Source: JAGVPT01 sp964439265 (GTDB lineage Bacteria > Bacteroidota > Ignavibacteria > UBA10030 > UBA8401). From it: a stretch of DNA of 64,000 bases. A model generated the notes under the pieces. It was not told the DNA's origin and made no database searches. It saw nothing but the letters and a program-made list of their open reading frames with translations. The stretch lies in the NCBI GenBank assembly GCA_964439265.1, contig CAYTOA010000017.1, positions 1-64,000 of the forward strand, read 5' to 3'. Shown in pieces: positions 36,351 to 45,589 of the stretch; within the stretch, counting starts at the first letter, position 1, and every line of letters begins with the position of its first letter. Position numbers and translations under genes: made by a program.

Positions 36351-37904
36351 ATGGCCATGAACAAAACACTTTCCGCGTTCTTGCTGTTGTTCGTGCTGCT
36401 GGTCAGCTCCGCTGCTCAGCCGAAGCAACTTGACATTCGCGAGATGGGAGCGGTGGGAGACGGAATGACGCTCAACACCCGTCCAATTCAGGCCGCACTC
36501 GATTCAGCGGCAAAGTTGGGAGGCGGAACCGTGTATGTGCCGCCGGGGATTTACGTGACCGGCACACTTCAGCTTCGCACCAACGTCACTTTATACATTG
36601 AAGCGGGAGCATTTCTGAAGGGAAGCGCGAACGTGAACGACTTTATGCTCAACGGTCGAAGAGTCGGATTGCTTTTCACGCAGGATGCTGAGAATGTTTC
36701 AATCGGCGGGCACGGCACCATCGACGGGAACGGAGATGCATACATGGTGCTCGATTCCGCGAAGAAGATGGACCACGCCGGCGTGATGTGGACGAGACAG
36801 GGAGATCATTTCCGGCATGTTTCCGAGGGACTCGGAGACGGGCCGCTCGTGCCGAAAGACCGTCCCTATCAGATGATCATTTTTTCGGACTGCAAGAAGG
36901 TCACCATCCGGGATATTTCCATCACGAACTCTCCCTTCTGGACTCTCCATCTCGCCGATTGCGACGGCATCATTCTGTCTGGGCTCCGGATATGGGGAAA
37001 CCTCCTGGTGCCAAACAACGACGGGATGGACCTGACGTCATGCAGCAACGCCGTCATCTCCGATTGCGATATTCGGACGGGCGATGATTGCATTGTGCTT
37101 ACGGGGTACAATCACCATTACGACTTGCCGGGATACAAATTTCTCAAACGCGTTTGTGAAAATATTGCGGTGACAAATTGCACGCTGGTGTCCCGCTCCG
37201 CTGCCATCAGGATCGGCGGGTTCGACCAGAACCCTATGTGCAATTTTACCTTCAGCAATCTCATCATCACTAATTCAAATCGAGGGATCGGACTTTTTGT
37301 CCGGGATCAGGGGTCCATCGAAAATGTTCTTTTCTCGAATATCGTCATCGATACGCGCCTCTTTACGGGCGACTGGTGGGGGAACGGTGAACCGATACAG
37401 CTCTCGTCAGTCCGCCTGACCAGGGATGTCCCTCTCGGCAAGATGAAGAACATAAAATTCGACCACGTTGTCTGCAAAGGCGAATCGGGAATATTTGTCT
37501 ATGGCTCTGAAGAAAGCGTGATCGAAGATGTGTCGTTCTCCGATGTGCGGTTTCATATCGCAGAGGGCAAGCTCAACGATGTCACCGGCGGAAATTTCGA
37601 TCTGCGGCCGGTCATGGATCCGAAATTGTCCCTATTCTCACACGACATACCGGGGTTCTACGCTCAGTACGTCAAGAACCTCCGGATTGAGAACTTCGAC
37701 CTGACCTGGGATGCGATGAAGGAGCCGTACTTCACGAACGGCATTGAAGTGAATAATTTCGACGGCGTGAGGATTATAGGATTTCATGGAACGGCAGCTC
37801 CGAATAATGCAAAATCATTCCCTGTATCGTTGCGTGATGGAAAAGATTATGAAATTACTCCCGCGAACATTCCCGTATCAAAAGAGAATGTAAAAGCGAA
37901 ATAG
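36351..37904 (+). CDS. GH28 family polygalacturonase-like glycosidase
   Basis: 517 aa with signal peptide (LSAFLLLFVLLVSSAAQ). Pectin-type right-handed beta-helix opening with MGAVGDGMTLNT and GGGTVYVPPGIY. The catalytic Asp set of GH28 is present as PNNDGMD (Asp224) and TGDDCIVL (Asp245/Asp246), followed by RSAAIRIGG where classic polygalacturonases have GHG then RIK. The change suggests a side-branch activity (rhamnogalacturonan or exo-acting) rather than plain endo-polygalacturonase. Same strand as the mannanases and 51 bp after GH26. Confidence 0.85.
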   Translation: MAMNKTLSAFLLLFVLLVSSAAQPKQLDIREMGAVGDGMTLNTRPIQAALDSAAKLGGGTVYVPPGIYVTGTLQLRTNVTLYIEAGAFLKGSANVNDFMLNGRRVGLLFTQDAENVSIGGHGTIDGNGDAYMVLDSAKKMDHAGVMWTRQGDHFRHVSEGLGDGPLVPKDRPYQMIIFSDCKKVTIRDISITNSPFWTLHLADCDGIILSGLRIWGNLLVPNNDGMDLTSCSNAVISDCDIRTGDDCIVLTGYNHHYDLPGYKFLKRVCENIAVTNCTLVSRSAAIRIGGFDQNPMCNFTFSNLIITNSNRGIGLFVRDQGSIENVLFSNIVIDTRLFTGDWWGNGEPIQLSSVRLTRDVPLGKMKNIKFDHVVCKGESGIFVYGSEESVIEDVSFSDVRFHIAEGKLNDVTGGNFDLRPVMDPKLSLFSHDIPGFYAQYVKNLRIENFDLTWDAMKEPYFTNGIEVNNFDGVRIIGFHGTAAPNNAKSFPVSLRDGKDYEITPANIPVSKENVKAK

Positions 37905-37937
37905 GTATTAAAATGGATCCTTGATGTTGTTCTTGAT

Positions 37938-37965
37938 CTCGTTCCCAACGTTTCGTTGGGAACGA
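37938..37965. repeat. TTCCCAACG/CGTTGGGAA palindrome
   Basis: Stem CTCGTTCCCAACG and CGTTGGGAACGA, first of two in the junction between the convergent GH28 and GT-C genes. Confidence 0.75.
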
Positions 37966-37994
37966 TACATCGAGAGTAAAGCTTCCATGATGGA

Positions 37995-38021
37995 CGTTCC
38001 CAAACAGAGTTTGGGAACGAG
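37995..38021. repeat. TTCCCAAAC/GTTTGGGAA palindrome
   Basis: Stem CGTTCCCAAAC and GTTTGGGAACG, followed at once by the stop codon of the leftward GT-C gene (38024). Same family as 37938 and 31918. Confidence 0.75.
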
Positions 38022-38023
38022 GT

Positions 38024-39619
38024 TTAATCGTTGGGAGGAAGTTTTCGTTCCAGCAGCGCGAAAGAAGTATTCTCGAAGCGGACTTGATAATTATTCATCA
38101 GCGTGTTGCGTAGTCCGGCCAATGGAGAGGCGAACAGTTCGGATTCGGGAGCTTCATTTTTCTGGACGATAAGATAGTGTTCATCGAGCAATGTCGAATC
38201 CTCGATCACTCGATCGTAAGAAAAATGAATAATGCGGAAATGTTTCAGCGGCAGATTGCTCGAGATTTCGATCCTTACGGTATAGGCTCCGTTCGTTACC
38301 AATCCGATGGAGCCGTCCCTGTAGACAGAAGGGAGCTGTTCGCCGGCGAGCATCGCGTCCCGTACCGATGCGTCGATGCACTTTGCAGCGTCCTTATACA
38401 CCGCGACACCGACCGACGGCATCGTGAGCTGGATAAGAGGCATGGCGAGGAGACCGGCCACAATGATGCTTCGCTGTCCAGCCGTCGTTCTTCTTCCAAA
38501 TATTTCGCAGACGCCGACACCCCCCGCAACAGCGAGGAAGAGACCGAATGTCAGTACGTATCTCCAATTCCACCACCACTCATCGATGCCTACATAGCCT
38601 TTGAGAGCGGCGGTGATTGTAAAAACCAGGGGGAGGACGAAGAACAGGAGCACGAGAATAACTTTGCGGTCCACGCGTCGCTGCCGGCGTGAGATGAACG
38701 CAGAAGCCGCGGCAAGAAGCAAAACAGGCCCAAAGATGATGAGGATAGCCCGGCAGAATGTTTTCAGGATATTAGCCGGAAGATGCTGCGACGATTCGCG
38801 GTAAGCGGCGGAGAGAACTGAATACGTGCCGCGGGCGAATTCGAATGGATTACCGAACGCGATGAAATGCCACGAAAACCATAGAACTATTCCGGCACAG
38901 CTCACAGCCGAGATAGCGGCGATCCGAAGGCCTTCTGATTTCTGCGCTCCCCTCCAGCGGGATACGGCTTTCGACATACCAACGAGCATGACCAGCGCCG
39001 CAAGAGTCCATGCTTCGTACCTGCACATTGTCGCCAGCATGACTGCGAGTGAACATAAGAGCAGCCACAATTGAGAATCGTCCGAGAGCCACCGGTATAA
39101 TGCATACCCGCCGAAGGTGACAAGAAAGATCAGGCTAGGCTCGTCCATCGGCGTGAGAGACATGTAAATGACGTTCGGGTTGAGTCCGTAAATGCTCGCG
39201 ATGAGAAATGCGACCGGGGCAGAGCCGGTGATGCGCTTGACGAGCAAAAACAAAAGAACTCCGGTTCCTACGAGGCATGGAATCCCGACAAACGCCCCCG
39301 CGATACCCGAAAAGAAAAGCGCATCGATCGACGCAAAGGGAAGGAGAAGAAGGTGCGGCAGCGGGAGCCATACTGTGCCGATGAACGGGAGTTCATGAGG
39401 CATGGAGTCGGTGAATTCGCGCGCCTTGATAATGTGCGACGCCGCATCACCGAAATAATAGAATGCGTATTTATCAATCCGGTGCAGCAGAACTCCGGCA
39501 GTACATGCAGCGACGATGAGAAGAAGAGCCAACACATACTGTTCTTTTCCCCGGATAAGCCTGGAGATCCGGTTCAAATGGCTCCTGTGATTCAAATTTT
39601 CATTGACAACTGTGTTCAT
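38024..39619 (-). CDS. GT-C type membrane protein, probable glycosyltransferase
   Basis: 531 aa from the ATG at 39619. The frame reaches 39745 but the extension lacks coding character. About 11 membrane helices. The first loop after helix 1 has YYFGDAASHIIKAREF, resembling the acidic first loop of GT39/GT83-like (PMT-type) enzymes, and a second acidic motif TPMDEPSLI follows. A soluble C-terminal part of about 100 residues ends the protein. Likely transfers sugar from a lipid carrier at the outer face of the inner membrane; acceptor unknown. Confidence 0.65.
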   Translation of the reverse strand: MNTVVNENLNHRSHLNRISRLIRGKEQYVLALLLIVAACTAGVLLHRIDKYAFYYFGDAASHIIKAREFTDSMPHELPFIGTVWLPLPHLLLLPFASIDALFFSGIAGAFVGIPCLVGTGVLLFLLVKRITGSAPVAFLIASIYGLNPNVIYMSLTPMDEPSLIFLVTFGGYALYRWLSDDSQLWLLLCSLAVMLATMCRYEAWTLAALVMLVGMSKAVSRWRGAQKSEGLRIAAISAVSCAGIVLWFSWHFIAFGNPFEFARGTYSVLSAAYRESSQHLPANILKTFCRAILIIFGPVLLLAAASAFISRRQRRVDRKVILVLLFFVLPLVFTITAALKGYVGIDEWWWNWRYVLTFGLFLAVAGGVGVCEIFGRRTTAGQRSIIVAGLLAMPLIQLTMPSVGVAVYKDAAKCIDASVRDAMLAGEQLPSVYRDGSIGLVTNGAYTVRIEISSNLPLKHFRIIHFSYDRVIEDSTLLDEHYLIVQKNEAPESELFASPLAGLRNTLMNNYQVRFENTSFALLERKLPPND

Positions 39620-39729
39620 ACTCAGCTGCGGGTAAATATGCGTCAAGCGTTTCTGTGAAAATAGAAGAGGAAGGGTCGAGACGTCTGAAGGGCGTAGGGA
39701 CGAAGAATCTAATTGAATCGACCAAATAG

Positions 39730-39780
39730 ATTGTCCCCAGGGCATGCCTCCTGGCGTCCGCTTTGTTCAGACGGACAATT
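39730..39780. repeat. Extragenic hairpin ATTGTCC/GGACAAT
   Basis: Outer stem ATTGTCC...GGACAAT encloses two smaller stems (CCAGG/CCTGG and GTCC/GGAC). It lies between the CE2 gene (upstream on this strand) and the GT-C gene and could end the CE2 message. Confidence 0.5.
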
Positions 39781-39809
39781 GGATCTCATGTACTAACAGA
39801 GCGTCGCTT

Positions 39810-40913
39810 TTATTTTCCGCTTGTTCCTTGAAATAAGTTGAACGATTCCATGGATTGAATGATCTGGTCCGCCATTTTTCGATGTGTTTCGACGGTTGGG
39901 TGTCCGTACGCGACATAGCCGCCGGGAAATTCATCGAACTGCGCGTAGTAAATATCGTGTTTTCCGGAAGCAAGTTCGTGGTCGACTATTTGCTTTACGT
40001 TCAAGCGGATCCACTCCGGGAAAGCCGCAATGGCAACGATCTTGACGTTCGGATACACGACGCGGACAGTGTCCAGAAAATCGCGATATGTTTTCCGAAA
40101 GAGAGCCGACTTATCCTCGGAGATTTTTCCATCTTTGTCTTTCAATCCCGAATGATCATTCAAGCCAAGGCATATAACGACCACATCGGGCACCCACTGC
40201 TTGAAGTTCCATTTGGGTTCGTTTGTTTCCATCAATGTCCGGTCAAAAATTTTGGGAATAGCCCCGTCGGTTCTCCCCAGCCAATCGCAGTACATTCCAC
40301 ATCCCGACCGGCAGGTCGTTGTGTATTGCGCGTTAAAATGTTTGGCGATGAGCGGCGCGAATCCTTTATCGATGTTGGTGACGGGAAACCGGGCTTCCCA
40401 CTCCAGCGTCTGCACCATCGCCTCATCGCTCTCGCCCGCGGTGAACGAGTCGCCGATGAATTCAATTTTTCGGGCCGGCTTGGCGGGGGGAGGATAAAGC
40501 GCAGCGTTGCTGTCGAGAATAATTCCGCAGAACGTATATGGTTTTTCGAAGGTGATGTTCCGTCTGGTGAGCAGGAAGGAGTGCCGCGCGTTTTGAAGGC
40601 CCTCTGCAAGCGCGTAGTCCGTTTCGGCGGGATTCGTTCCGTGAAAGACGCCGCGGAGTTGCCCGTCGATATAAACATTAAAGTAATCAGTGCCGTCGGC
40701 TAAGCGTATCCCGATCGATGTCCCGGAAAATTCCGCGCACACATAGATGCCGGGCCAGGAATACCGGAGATGCAGCGAGTCAGCCATGTCCCACCGGCCG
40801 AAATATTGAATGTTCGGATCGTTTGGCGGGATCAACTTCGCCGCGTGGGCTCCGCCGCCGAGAGCGGCAAACTGAAAAGCAATAAGAGCAAGGAACAAAC
40901 AATGTTGTTTCAT
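39810..40913 (-). CDS. CE2-family acetyl esterase (second copy)
   Basis: 367 aa with signal peptide (LFLALIAFQFAALGGGAHA). Same layout as the protein at 16943: jelly-roll (IQYFGRWDMAD) then SGNH domain with Ser156 in GDSFTAG, CLGLNDH, and a late YGHPT block with the catalytic His. The two copies differ in most residues outside the motifs, so this is an old duplication or separate acquisition. Position beside the mannan genes suggests deacetylation of acetyl-glucomannan. That is inference from context. Confidence 0.88.
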   Translation of the reverse strand: MKQHCLFLALIAFQFAALGGGAHAAKLIPPNDPNIQYFGRWDMADSLHLRYSWPGIYVCAEFSGTSIGIRLADGTDYFNVYIDGQLRGVFHGTNPAETDYALAEGLQNARHSFLLTRRNITFEKPYTFCGIILDSNAALYPPPAKPARKIEFIGDSFTAGESDEAMVQTLEWEARFPVTNIDKGFAPLIAKHFNAQYTTTCRSGCGMYCDWLGRTDGAIPKIFDRTLMETNEPKWNFKQWVPDVVVICLGLNDHSGLKDKDGKISEDKSALFRKTYRDFLDTVRVVYPNVKIVAIAAFPEWIRLNVKQIVDHELASGKHDIYYAQFDEFPGGYVAYGHPTVETHRKMADQIIQSMESFNLFQGTSGK

Positions 40914-41297
40914 AAATACCCTTTATTCTTTATTATTCACACGCAATTCGCGTCGATTGGCACTGAGAATATCATGAGATTTGCAATTAAATACAAATGG
41001 CCTAAAGAGTAAGAATGATGGGATTGGTTGTTCACTGACCCACATTCACCTTTTGGTAATGGATTACTTTGACAAGAAGGTAGTGACACGATCCTTCCCG
41101 ACGGGTCGACGGCCCATCGGGTCGTTGACGATGCGTTCGCTCCGCACGCTTACCCAGGATGAACATGCCGTGTTCACCTTGAGCAAGTTCCCCGAAGCGG
41201 GACACGTCGAAGGGTCTTTTGGCGAAAGTATTTCTCCTGTTGCACGCCATGTGAGGAATGACTACTATCATTATCCAAATTGAAGCGGTGATAAATT
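40914..41297. other. 384-bp divergent intergenic region
   Basis: Between the leftward CE2 and the rightward epimerase-mannanase gene. Positions 41089-41217 carry a CCTGAG-type repeat (GATCCTTCCCGACGGG ... CGTCGAAGGGTC). No gene or clear promoter recognised. Confidence 0.5.
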
Positions 41298-43637
41298 ATG
41301 AGAAAGATGTACGCGACAAAGAATGGCGCGGGATATGCTTTCGTGTTTGTTATATCCCTCCTTCTTTCTTACTGCGCTCCCGGGAGAACGCCGGCCGGCA
41401 ATTCCGGTGAAGAAGTGAACAAAGACCGGGATTCCATCAATGTTGAATTGCAGCGAACTCTCGATGACGAGTTCAAACAATTCTATCCGTTGTCAATCGA
41501 TACGACCTGCGGCGGCTTCTTCAGCGATATCAATTACAAATGGGAACTTGACGGTCCACAGACCAAGATGATCGTTACGCAGGCACGTCATATCTGGTCG
41601 ACCTCTAACGCCGCGATGTATTATCAAAAGGACAACACGCTCCGGAACATTGCAGCCCACGGCGTTGAGTTTCTCAAAAACAAAATGTGGGATCGTGAAT
41701 TTGGCGGGTTTTATAATTTGGTCAATCGAGAAGGAGAACCTATTAAAGAAGGCCCGGATATCATAAAACAGGCCTACGGGAACGCCTTCGCCATCTATGG
41801 ATTATCTGCTTACTACCGGGCGTCGGGAGACACCGTCGCATTAGGAATGGCAGAGGAGACATTTCACTGGCTTGAAAAGCACAGCTACGATCCGAAATAT
41901 GGCGGCTACTTTCAGTTTATGTCGAGAGATGGAACTCCGTTTACGGAAGGTTATGGAGGCGTTGCGCCGAAAGATCAGAATTCCATGATCCATCTTCTCG
42001 AATGCTTCACCGAGTTGTATAAAGTCTGGCCGGATCCTCTCCTCAAAGAGCGATTGAATTCGCTTCTCATCCTGATACGAGACACCGTGACAACGAGACG
42101 GGGGAATTTAGTGCTGTTCCTCAAACGCGATTGGACGCCGATCTCGTTTACAAATGCAAGCGCATCTGAGCGCGACAAAAACTATGAATTCGATCATGTT
42201 TCTTTCGGCCACGACGTTGAGACTGCGTATCTCATGCTGGAGGCTTCGGAAGCCCTTCAGGTCAAAAATGATGTGAAGACGTTGAACGCCGCGAAGAACA
42301 TGGTCGATCATGTTTTGATGAATGGATGGGACAAAGATCATGGCGGGGTATATGACGGCGGGTATTATTTTGGCGGCAGTGAGAAGGCAACGATCATCAG
42401 GAATACAAAAGAATGGTGGGCGCAGGTAGAAGCGTTCAATACATTCCTGATGATGTCGCAATTGTTTCCAAACGACAGTATGCGTTACTACGACAGATTC
42501 TGCGAACAATGGGATTATTGCAAAAAGTATGTCATCGACCGCGAACGGGGAGGCTGGTACTGGGGAGGGATCGACATCGTGCCGAGCAACGCCTACTCCC
42601 CGAAATCATCCATCTGGAAATGCAACTACCACACATCGCGCGGATTAATTAATTGTATCAACCGGATCAAGAGCGAGACGTTGGGGTACGGTCAGAAACG
42701 TTACGAACCGGTGAATAAGGATGCCACCCCCGAAGCAAAGAAGCTTTTGAATTACCTCTACTCCATCAAGGGAAAGAACATCATCGCCGGCCATCACAAT
42801 GCCGTAGGAAGGGAAGATGTTTTTCCAAACCGGGTAAAGGAACTGACGGGGAAAACGCCGGAAATCTGGGGATGCGATTTCATCAATTACTACAGGCCGG
42901 GAAATGCCGATTCACTTGTTCAGGAAGCGTATCAAAAATATAAAGACGGTTACATTGTCACGCTCATGTGGCATGTCGGCAGGCCGCAGGACGACCCTCC
43001 GTTCAAATGGAAAGAAAGCGTTCAGGGAAGGATGTCCGATGAGGAATGGAAACAATTAACGACGCCCGGCACGATGCTGAACTCCCGATGGCTCGCCAGA
43101 GTGGATACCATAGCAAAGTACCTGAACGACCTCCAAACTCTCGGCGTCCCCGTTCTGTGGCGGCCGTACCATGAATCGAACGGCGTCTGGTTCTGGTGGG
43201 GCAACAAGCGCGGGGAAAATGGTTTCCCGAAACTGTACCGGATGATGTACGACCGGTTCGTGAATTATCACAAACTCAATAACCTCATCTGGGTCTGGAA
43301 TACCAACGCTCCGCGGCAATTGATCAACGACGAAGCGTATATCTATGACGATTACTTTCCGGGCATGGAGTATGTCGATGTACTCGCGACCGACGTCTAT
43401 CATCACGATTATCGCCAGAGCCACCATGACGACCTCGTGAGGCTGGGCCTCGGGAAAATAATATCGCTCGGCGAAATCGGAGAGGTTCCGTCTCCGGAAA
43501 TTCTAGAGAGCCAGCCCATGTGGACATGGTTCATGATCTGGGCGAATTTTGTGAACACTCACAATACCCCCGGCCAAATACGTGGCATCTATAACTATCC
43601 GAAAATAATCACTCACGAAAATTTTGGTAAGAATTAA
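41298..43637 (+). CDS. Exported fusion: AGE-family (cellobiose/mannobiose 2-epimerase-like) domain + GH26 mannanase
   Basis: 779 aa. A hydrophobic leader ends LLLSYC (Cys26); the Tyr before Cys is atypical for a lipobox, so lipoprotein or plain export is open. Residues about 45-455 are an AGE-type alpha/alpha barrel with all hallmark motifs of cellobiose 2-epimerases: ARHIWSTSNA, NSMIHLLECF (His232), FGHDVETAYLM (His305), EWWAQVEAF and WKCNYHTSRG (His445). Residues about 470-779 are a complete GH26 with Glu626 (WRPYHESNG, acid/base) and Glu726 (LGEIGEV, nucleophile). Both halves look active. The mannanase would make mannobiose-type products and the epimerase would turn the reducing-end mannose to glucose. 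Followed by a GPH symporter and GH130. Confidence 0.9.
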   Translation: MRKMYATKNGAGYAFVFVISLLLSYCAPGRTPAGNSGEEVNKDRDSINVELQRTLDDEFKQFYPLSIDTTCGGFFSDINYKWELDGPQTKMIVTQARHIWSTSNAAMYYQKDNTLRNIAAHGVEFLKNKMWDREFGGFYNLVNREGEPIKEGPDIIKQAYGNAFAIYGLSAYYRASGDTVALGMAEETFHWLEKHSYDPKYGGYFQFMSRDGTPFTEGYGGVAPKDQNSMIHLLECFTELYKVWPDPLLKERLNSLLILIRDTVTTRRGNLVLFLKRDWTPISFTNASASERDKNYEFDHVSFGHDVETAYLMLEASEALQVKNDVKTLNAAKNMVDHVLMNGWDKDHGGVYDGGYYFGGSEKATIIRNTKEWWAQVEAFNTFLMMSQLFPNDSMRYYDRFCEQWDYCKKYVIDRERGGWYWGGIDIVPSNAYSPKSSIWKCNYHTSRGLINCINRIKSETLGYGQKRYEPVNKDATPEAKKLLNYLYSIKGKNIIAGHHNAVGREDVFPNRVKELTGKTPEIWGCDFINYYRPGNADSLVQEAYQKYKDGYIVTLMWHVGRPQDDPPFKWKESVQGRMSDEEWKQLTTPGTMLNSRWLARVDTIAKYLNDLQTLGVPVLWRPYHESNGVWFWWGNKRGENGFPKLYRMMYDRFVNYHKLNNLIWVWNTNAPRQLINDEAYIYDDYFPGMEYVDVLATDVYHHDYRQSHHDDLVRLGLGKIISLGEIGEVPSPEILESQPMWTWFMIWANFVNTHNTPGQIRGIYNYPKIITHENFGKN

Positions 43638-43950
43638 TTTGCGGGCCATCACTTCGTTCTTGAGAATGCTCGCGGCGTGTTTCAGGCTGGCGATTTAGGC
43701 CGGGAGAAATCGCCGGCGCCGCGCAGCCTCTGAAAAAGTAAATGGCGGATTTCTATCACGGTGAACTGTGGTGGTTGTGGTTAAGCAAGCAATGCTTTTC
43801 GTCATCCTGAATCTTTTTTCTGAATTGGCTAATAGATTCCTCTCCCGCAACAAGGCGGGATCGGAATGACATATCGATAATTTTGCGATATTCCTCAATA
43901 TTCAAACATCAACGCACATGAACATCGACAATCAACTCAAGGAGAATTAC
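43638..43950. other. 313-bp intergenic region with CATCCTGA-type repeat
   Basis: A CATCCTGA ... GGAATGAC element lies at 43801-43870, another member of the family at 28055, 41089 and 62425. It contains the hairpin TCCCGC/GCGGGA. No gene recognised. Confidence 0.5.
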
Positions 43951-45414
43951 ATGGAAGAAACAATGCAGAAATTACCGCTGAAGGAAAAGATCGGCTACGG
44001 TTTTGGTGATTTTGCATCGGTGTTATTCTGGCAGAGCATCACGATGAACATGATGTTCTTCTATACCGACGTGTTCAAAATTGCCGCGACAACGAAGGCC
44101 GCGGTGGTGGCCGGGACCATGATCATGGTCTCGCGGCTCTTCGACGCGGTGATCGATCCGGTCATCGGCATGACCGCAGACCGGACGGAAACCCGATGGG
44201 GAAAATTCAGGCCCTACCTGATCTGGATGGCGCTCCCGCTCGCCGTGACCGCGACGCTGACGTTCACAACGCCGAACTTCGGTGAATCGGGAAAACTAAT
44301 CTACGCCTACGTCACGCTCTTTCTTTTCATGGCGTGCTATGCCGGGATCAATATCCCGTATTCGTCGCTTCTCGGCGTGTTGACTCCCGATGCGACGCAG
44401 AGGACGAGTGCATCATCGTTCAAATTCACGTTTGCCTATATCAGCGGAATGACCGTCTCAGCGACATCGCTGCTCCTTGCAAAACACTTCGGCAACGGCG
44501 TGGACACGCGCGACCCGGGCGGGTGGACGAAGACGATCATGATCTACGGCGCGGTTGCTATTGTTTTCTTTATCCTTACGTTCTTATTCACAAAAGAACG
44601 AGTGCGTCCTCCGAAAGCTCAGAAGACACCCATCAAAACAGACCTCAAGGATCTCGTGACAAACGGGCCGTGGCTGGTCCTTCTCTTTGCAACAATCACC
44701 ATGATCATGTTTGTTGCATCAAGGATCGGCGTGACGAACTATTATTTCAAATACTACATTACCAATTACTCCGACGTCGCGCACAACACGATCAACTACA
44801 GCTTCCTCTGGTGGAATTTCAACTGGGGGTTTGAAGAAGTGACGACCGTTTTCAATACTCTAGGCCAGGGATGCTCTATTCTCGGCGCGCTCCTTGTTCC
44901 GCTCTTGACAAAGAGAATAGGAAAGAAGAACGGCTTCCTCACGCTGTTTGTGATCGCGATGCTCAGCACGGGCGCATTCTACTTCTTAACACCGGAACAC
45001 CTTACTCTGATATTCTTATTCCAGATCATCGGTTCATTATCGGGCGGCCCGTTGTCTGTTGTTATTTGGGCGATGTACGCTGATACCGCTGATTATTCCG
45101 AGTGGAAGAAAGGCCGGAGAGCGACGGGCCTGGTGTTCTCAGCTTCCGCTACCTGCCAGAAGGTGGGATGGGCGATCGGTGCAATGTTCACCGGCGCGCT
45201 TCTTTCCGGTTACGGATTTATGGCGGACAAACCGCAGTCTGCGGAGGTGAACGATCTTCTTGTATCATTGATGAGCATTATTCCCGCTGCGTTCGGTATT
45301 GCTTCCATTGTCCTGATCCTCTTCTATAAACTCGATGAGAAAACGATGATGAACATCGCGAAGGACCTTGTTGAAAGAAGAAAGGCGAGCGGCAACGAAG
45401 CGCTGACGGTGTAG
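43951..45414 (+). CDS. GPH-family (MelB-like) sugar:cation symporter
   Basis: 487 aa from the ATG at 43951, with AAGGAG at 43939-43944; an upstream in-frame ATG at 43918 lacks a site. Twelve hydrophobic segments. GPH signatures: EKIGYGFGDFASVLFWQ, RLFDAVIDPVIGMTADRTETRWGKFRPY and IPYSSLLGVLTPD. Carries small glycosides with Na+ or H+ across the inner membrane. Sits between the epimerase-mannanase and GH130 genes, so manno- or glucomanno-disaccharides are the expected cargo. Confidence 0.93.
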   Translation: MEETMQKLPLKEKIGYGFGDFASVLFWQSITMNMMFFYTDVFKIAATTKAAVVAGTMIMVSRLFDAVIDPVIGMTADRTETRWGKFRPYLIWMALPLAVTATLTFTTPNFGESGKLIYAYVTLFLFMACYAGINIPYSSLLGVLTPDATQRTSASSFKFTFAYISGMTVSATSLLLAKHFGNGVDTRDPGGWTKTIMIYGAVAIVFFILTFLFTKERVRPPKAQKTPIKTDLKDLVTNGPWLVLLFATITMIMFVASRIGVTNYYFKYYITNYSDVAHNTINYSFLWWNFNWGFEEVTTVFNTLGQGCSILGALLVPLLTKRIGKKNGFLTLFVIAMLSTGAFYFLTPEHLTLIFLFQIIGSLSGGPLSVVIWAMYADTADYSEWKKGRRATGLVFSASATCQKVGWAIGAMFTGALLSGYGFMADKPQSAEVNDLLVSLMSIIPAAFGIASIVLILFYKLDEKTMMNIAKDLVERRKASGNEALTV

Positions 45415-45421
45415 GAAAAGC

Positions 45422-45456
45422 AATTAAAAATTAAGAATTATGAATTAAGAATTATG
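45422..45456. repeat. Heptanucleotide array, five units in register
   Basis: Units read AATTAAA, AATTAAG, AATTATG, AATTAAG, AATTATG, starting 8 bp after the symporter stop codon. Confidence 0.8.
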
Positions 45457-45465
45457 AATGTTTGG

Positions 45466-45528
45466 CCACGAAGACACTAGGACACCAAGAGGTTTTTGAA
45501 GTTAGAAAAACTCATAGTGTCTTTGTGG
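45466..45528. repeat. CCACGAAGACACTA inverted repeat
   Basis: CCACGAAGACACTA...GGTTTTT and AAAAACTCATAGTGTCTTTGTGG pair as an imperfect hairpin between the GPH and GH130 genes. Related words occur at 33361 and 46620. Confidence 0.65.
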
Positions 45529-45589
45529 CAATTTGTAAATTAAAGTTCAGACAACTACGAGATCAATAGGATCATTAAAGGATGTTACT

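Noticed and set aside
39855..40703. 282-codon open frame on the + strand
   Set aside because: Antisense to the second CE2 gene, which has the full SGNH block set.
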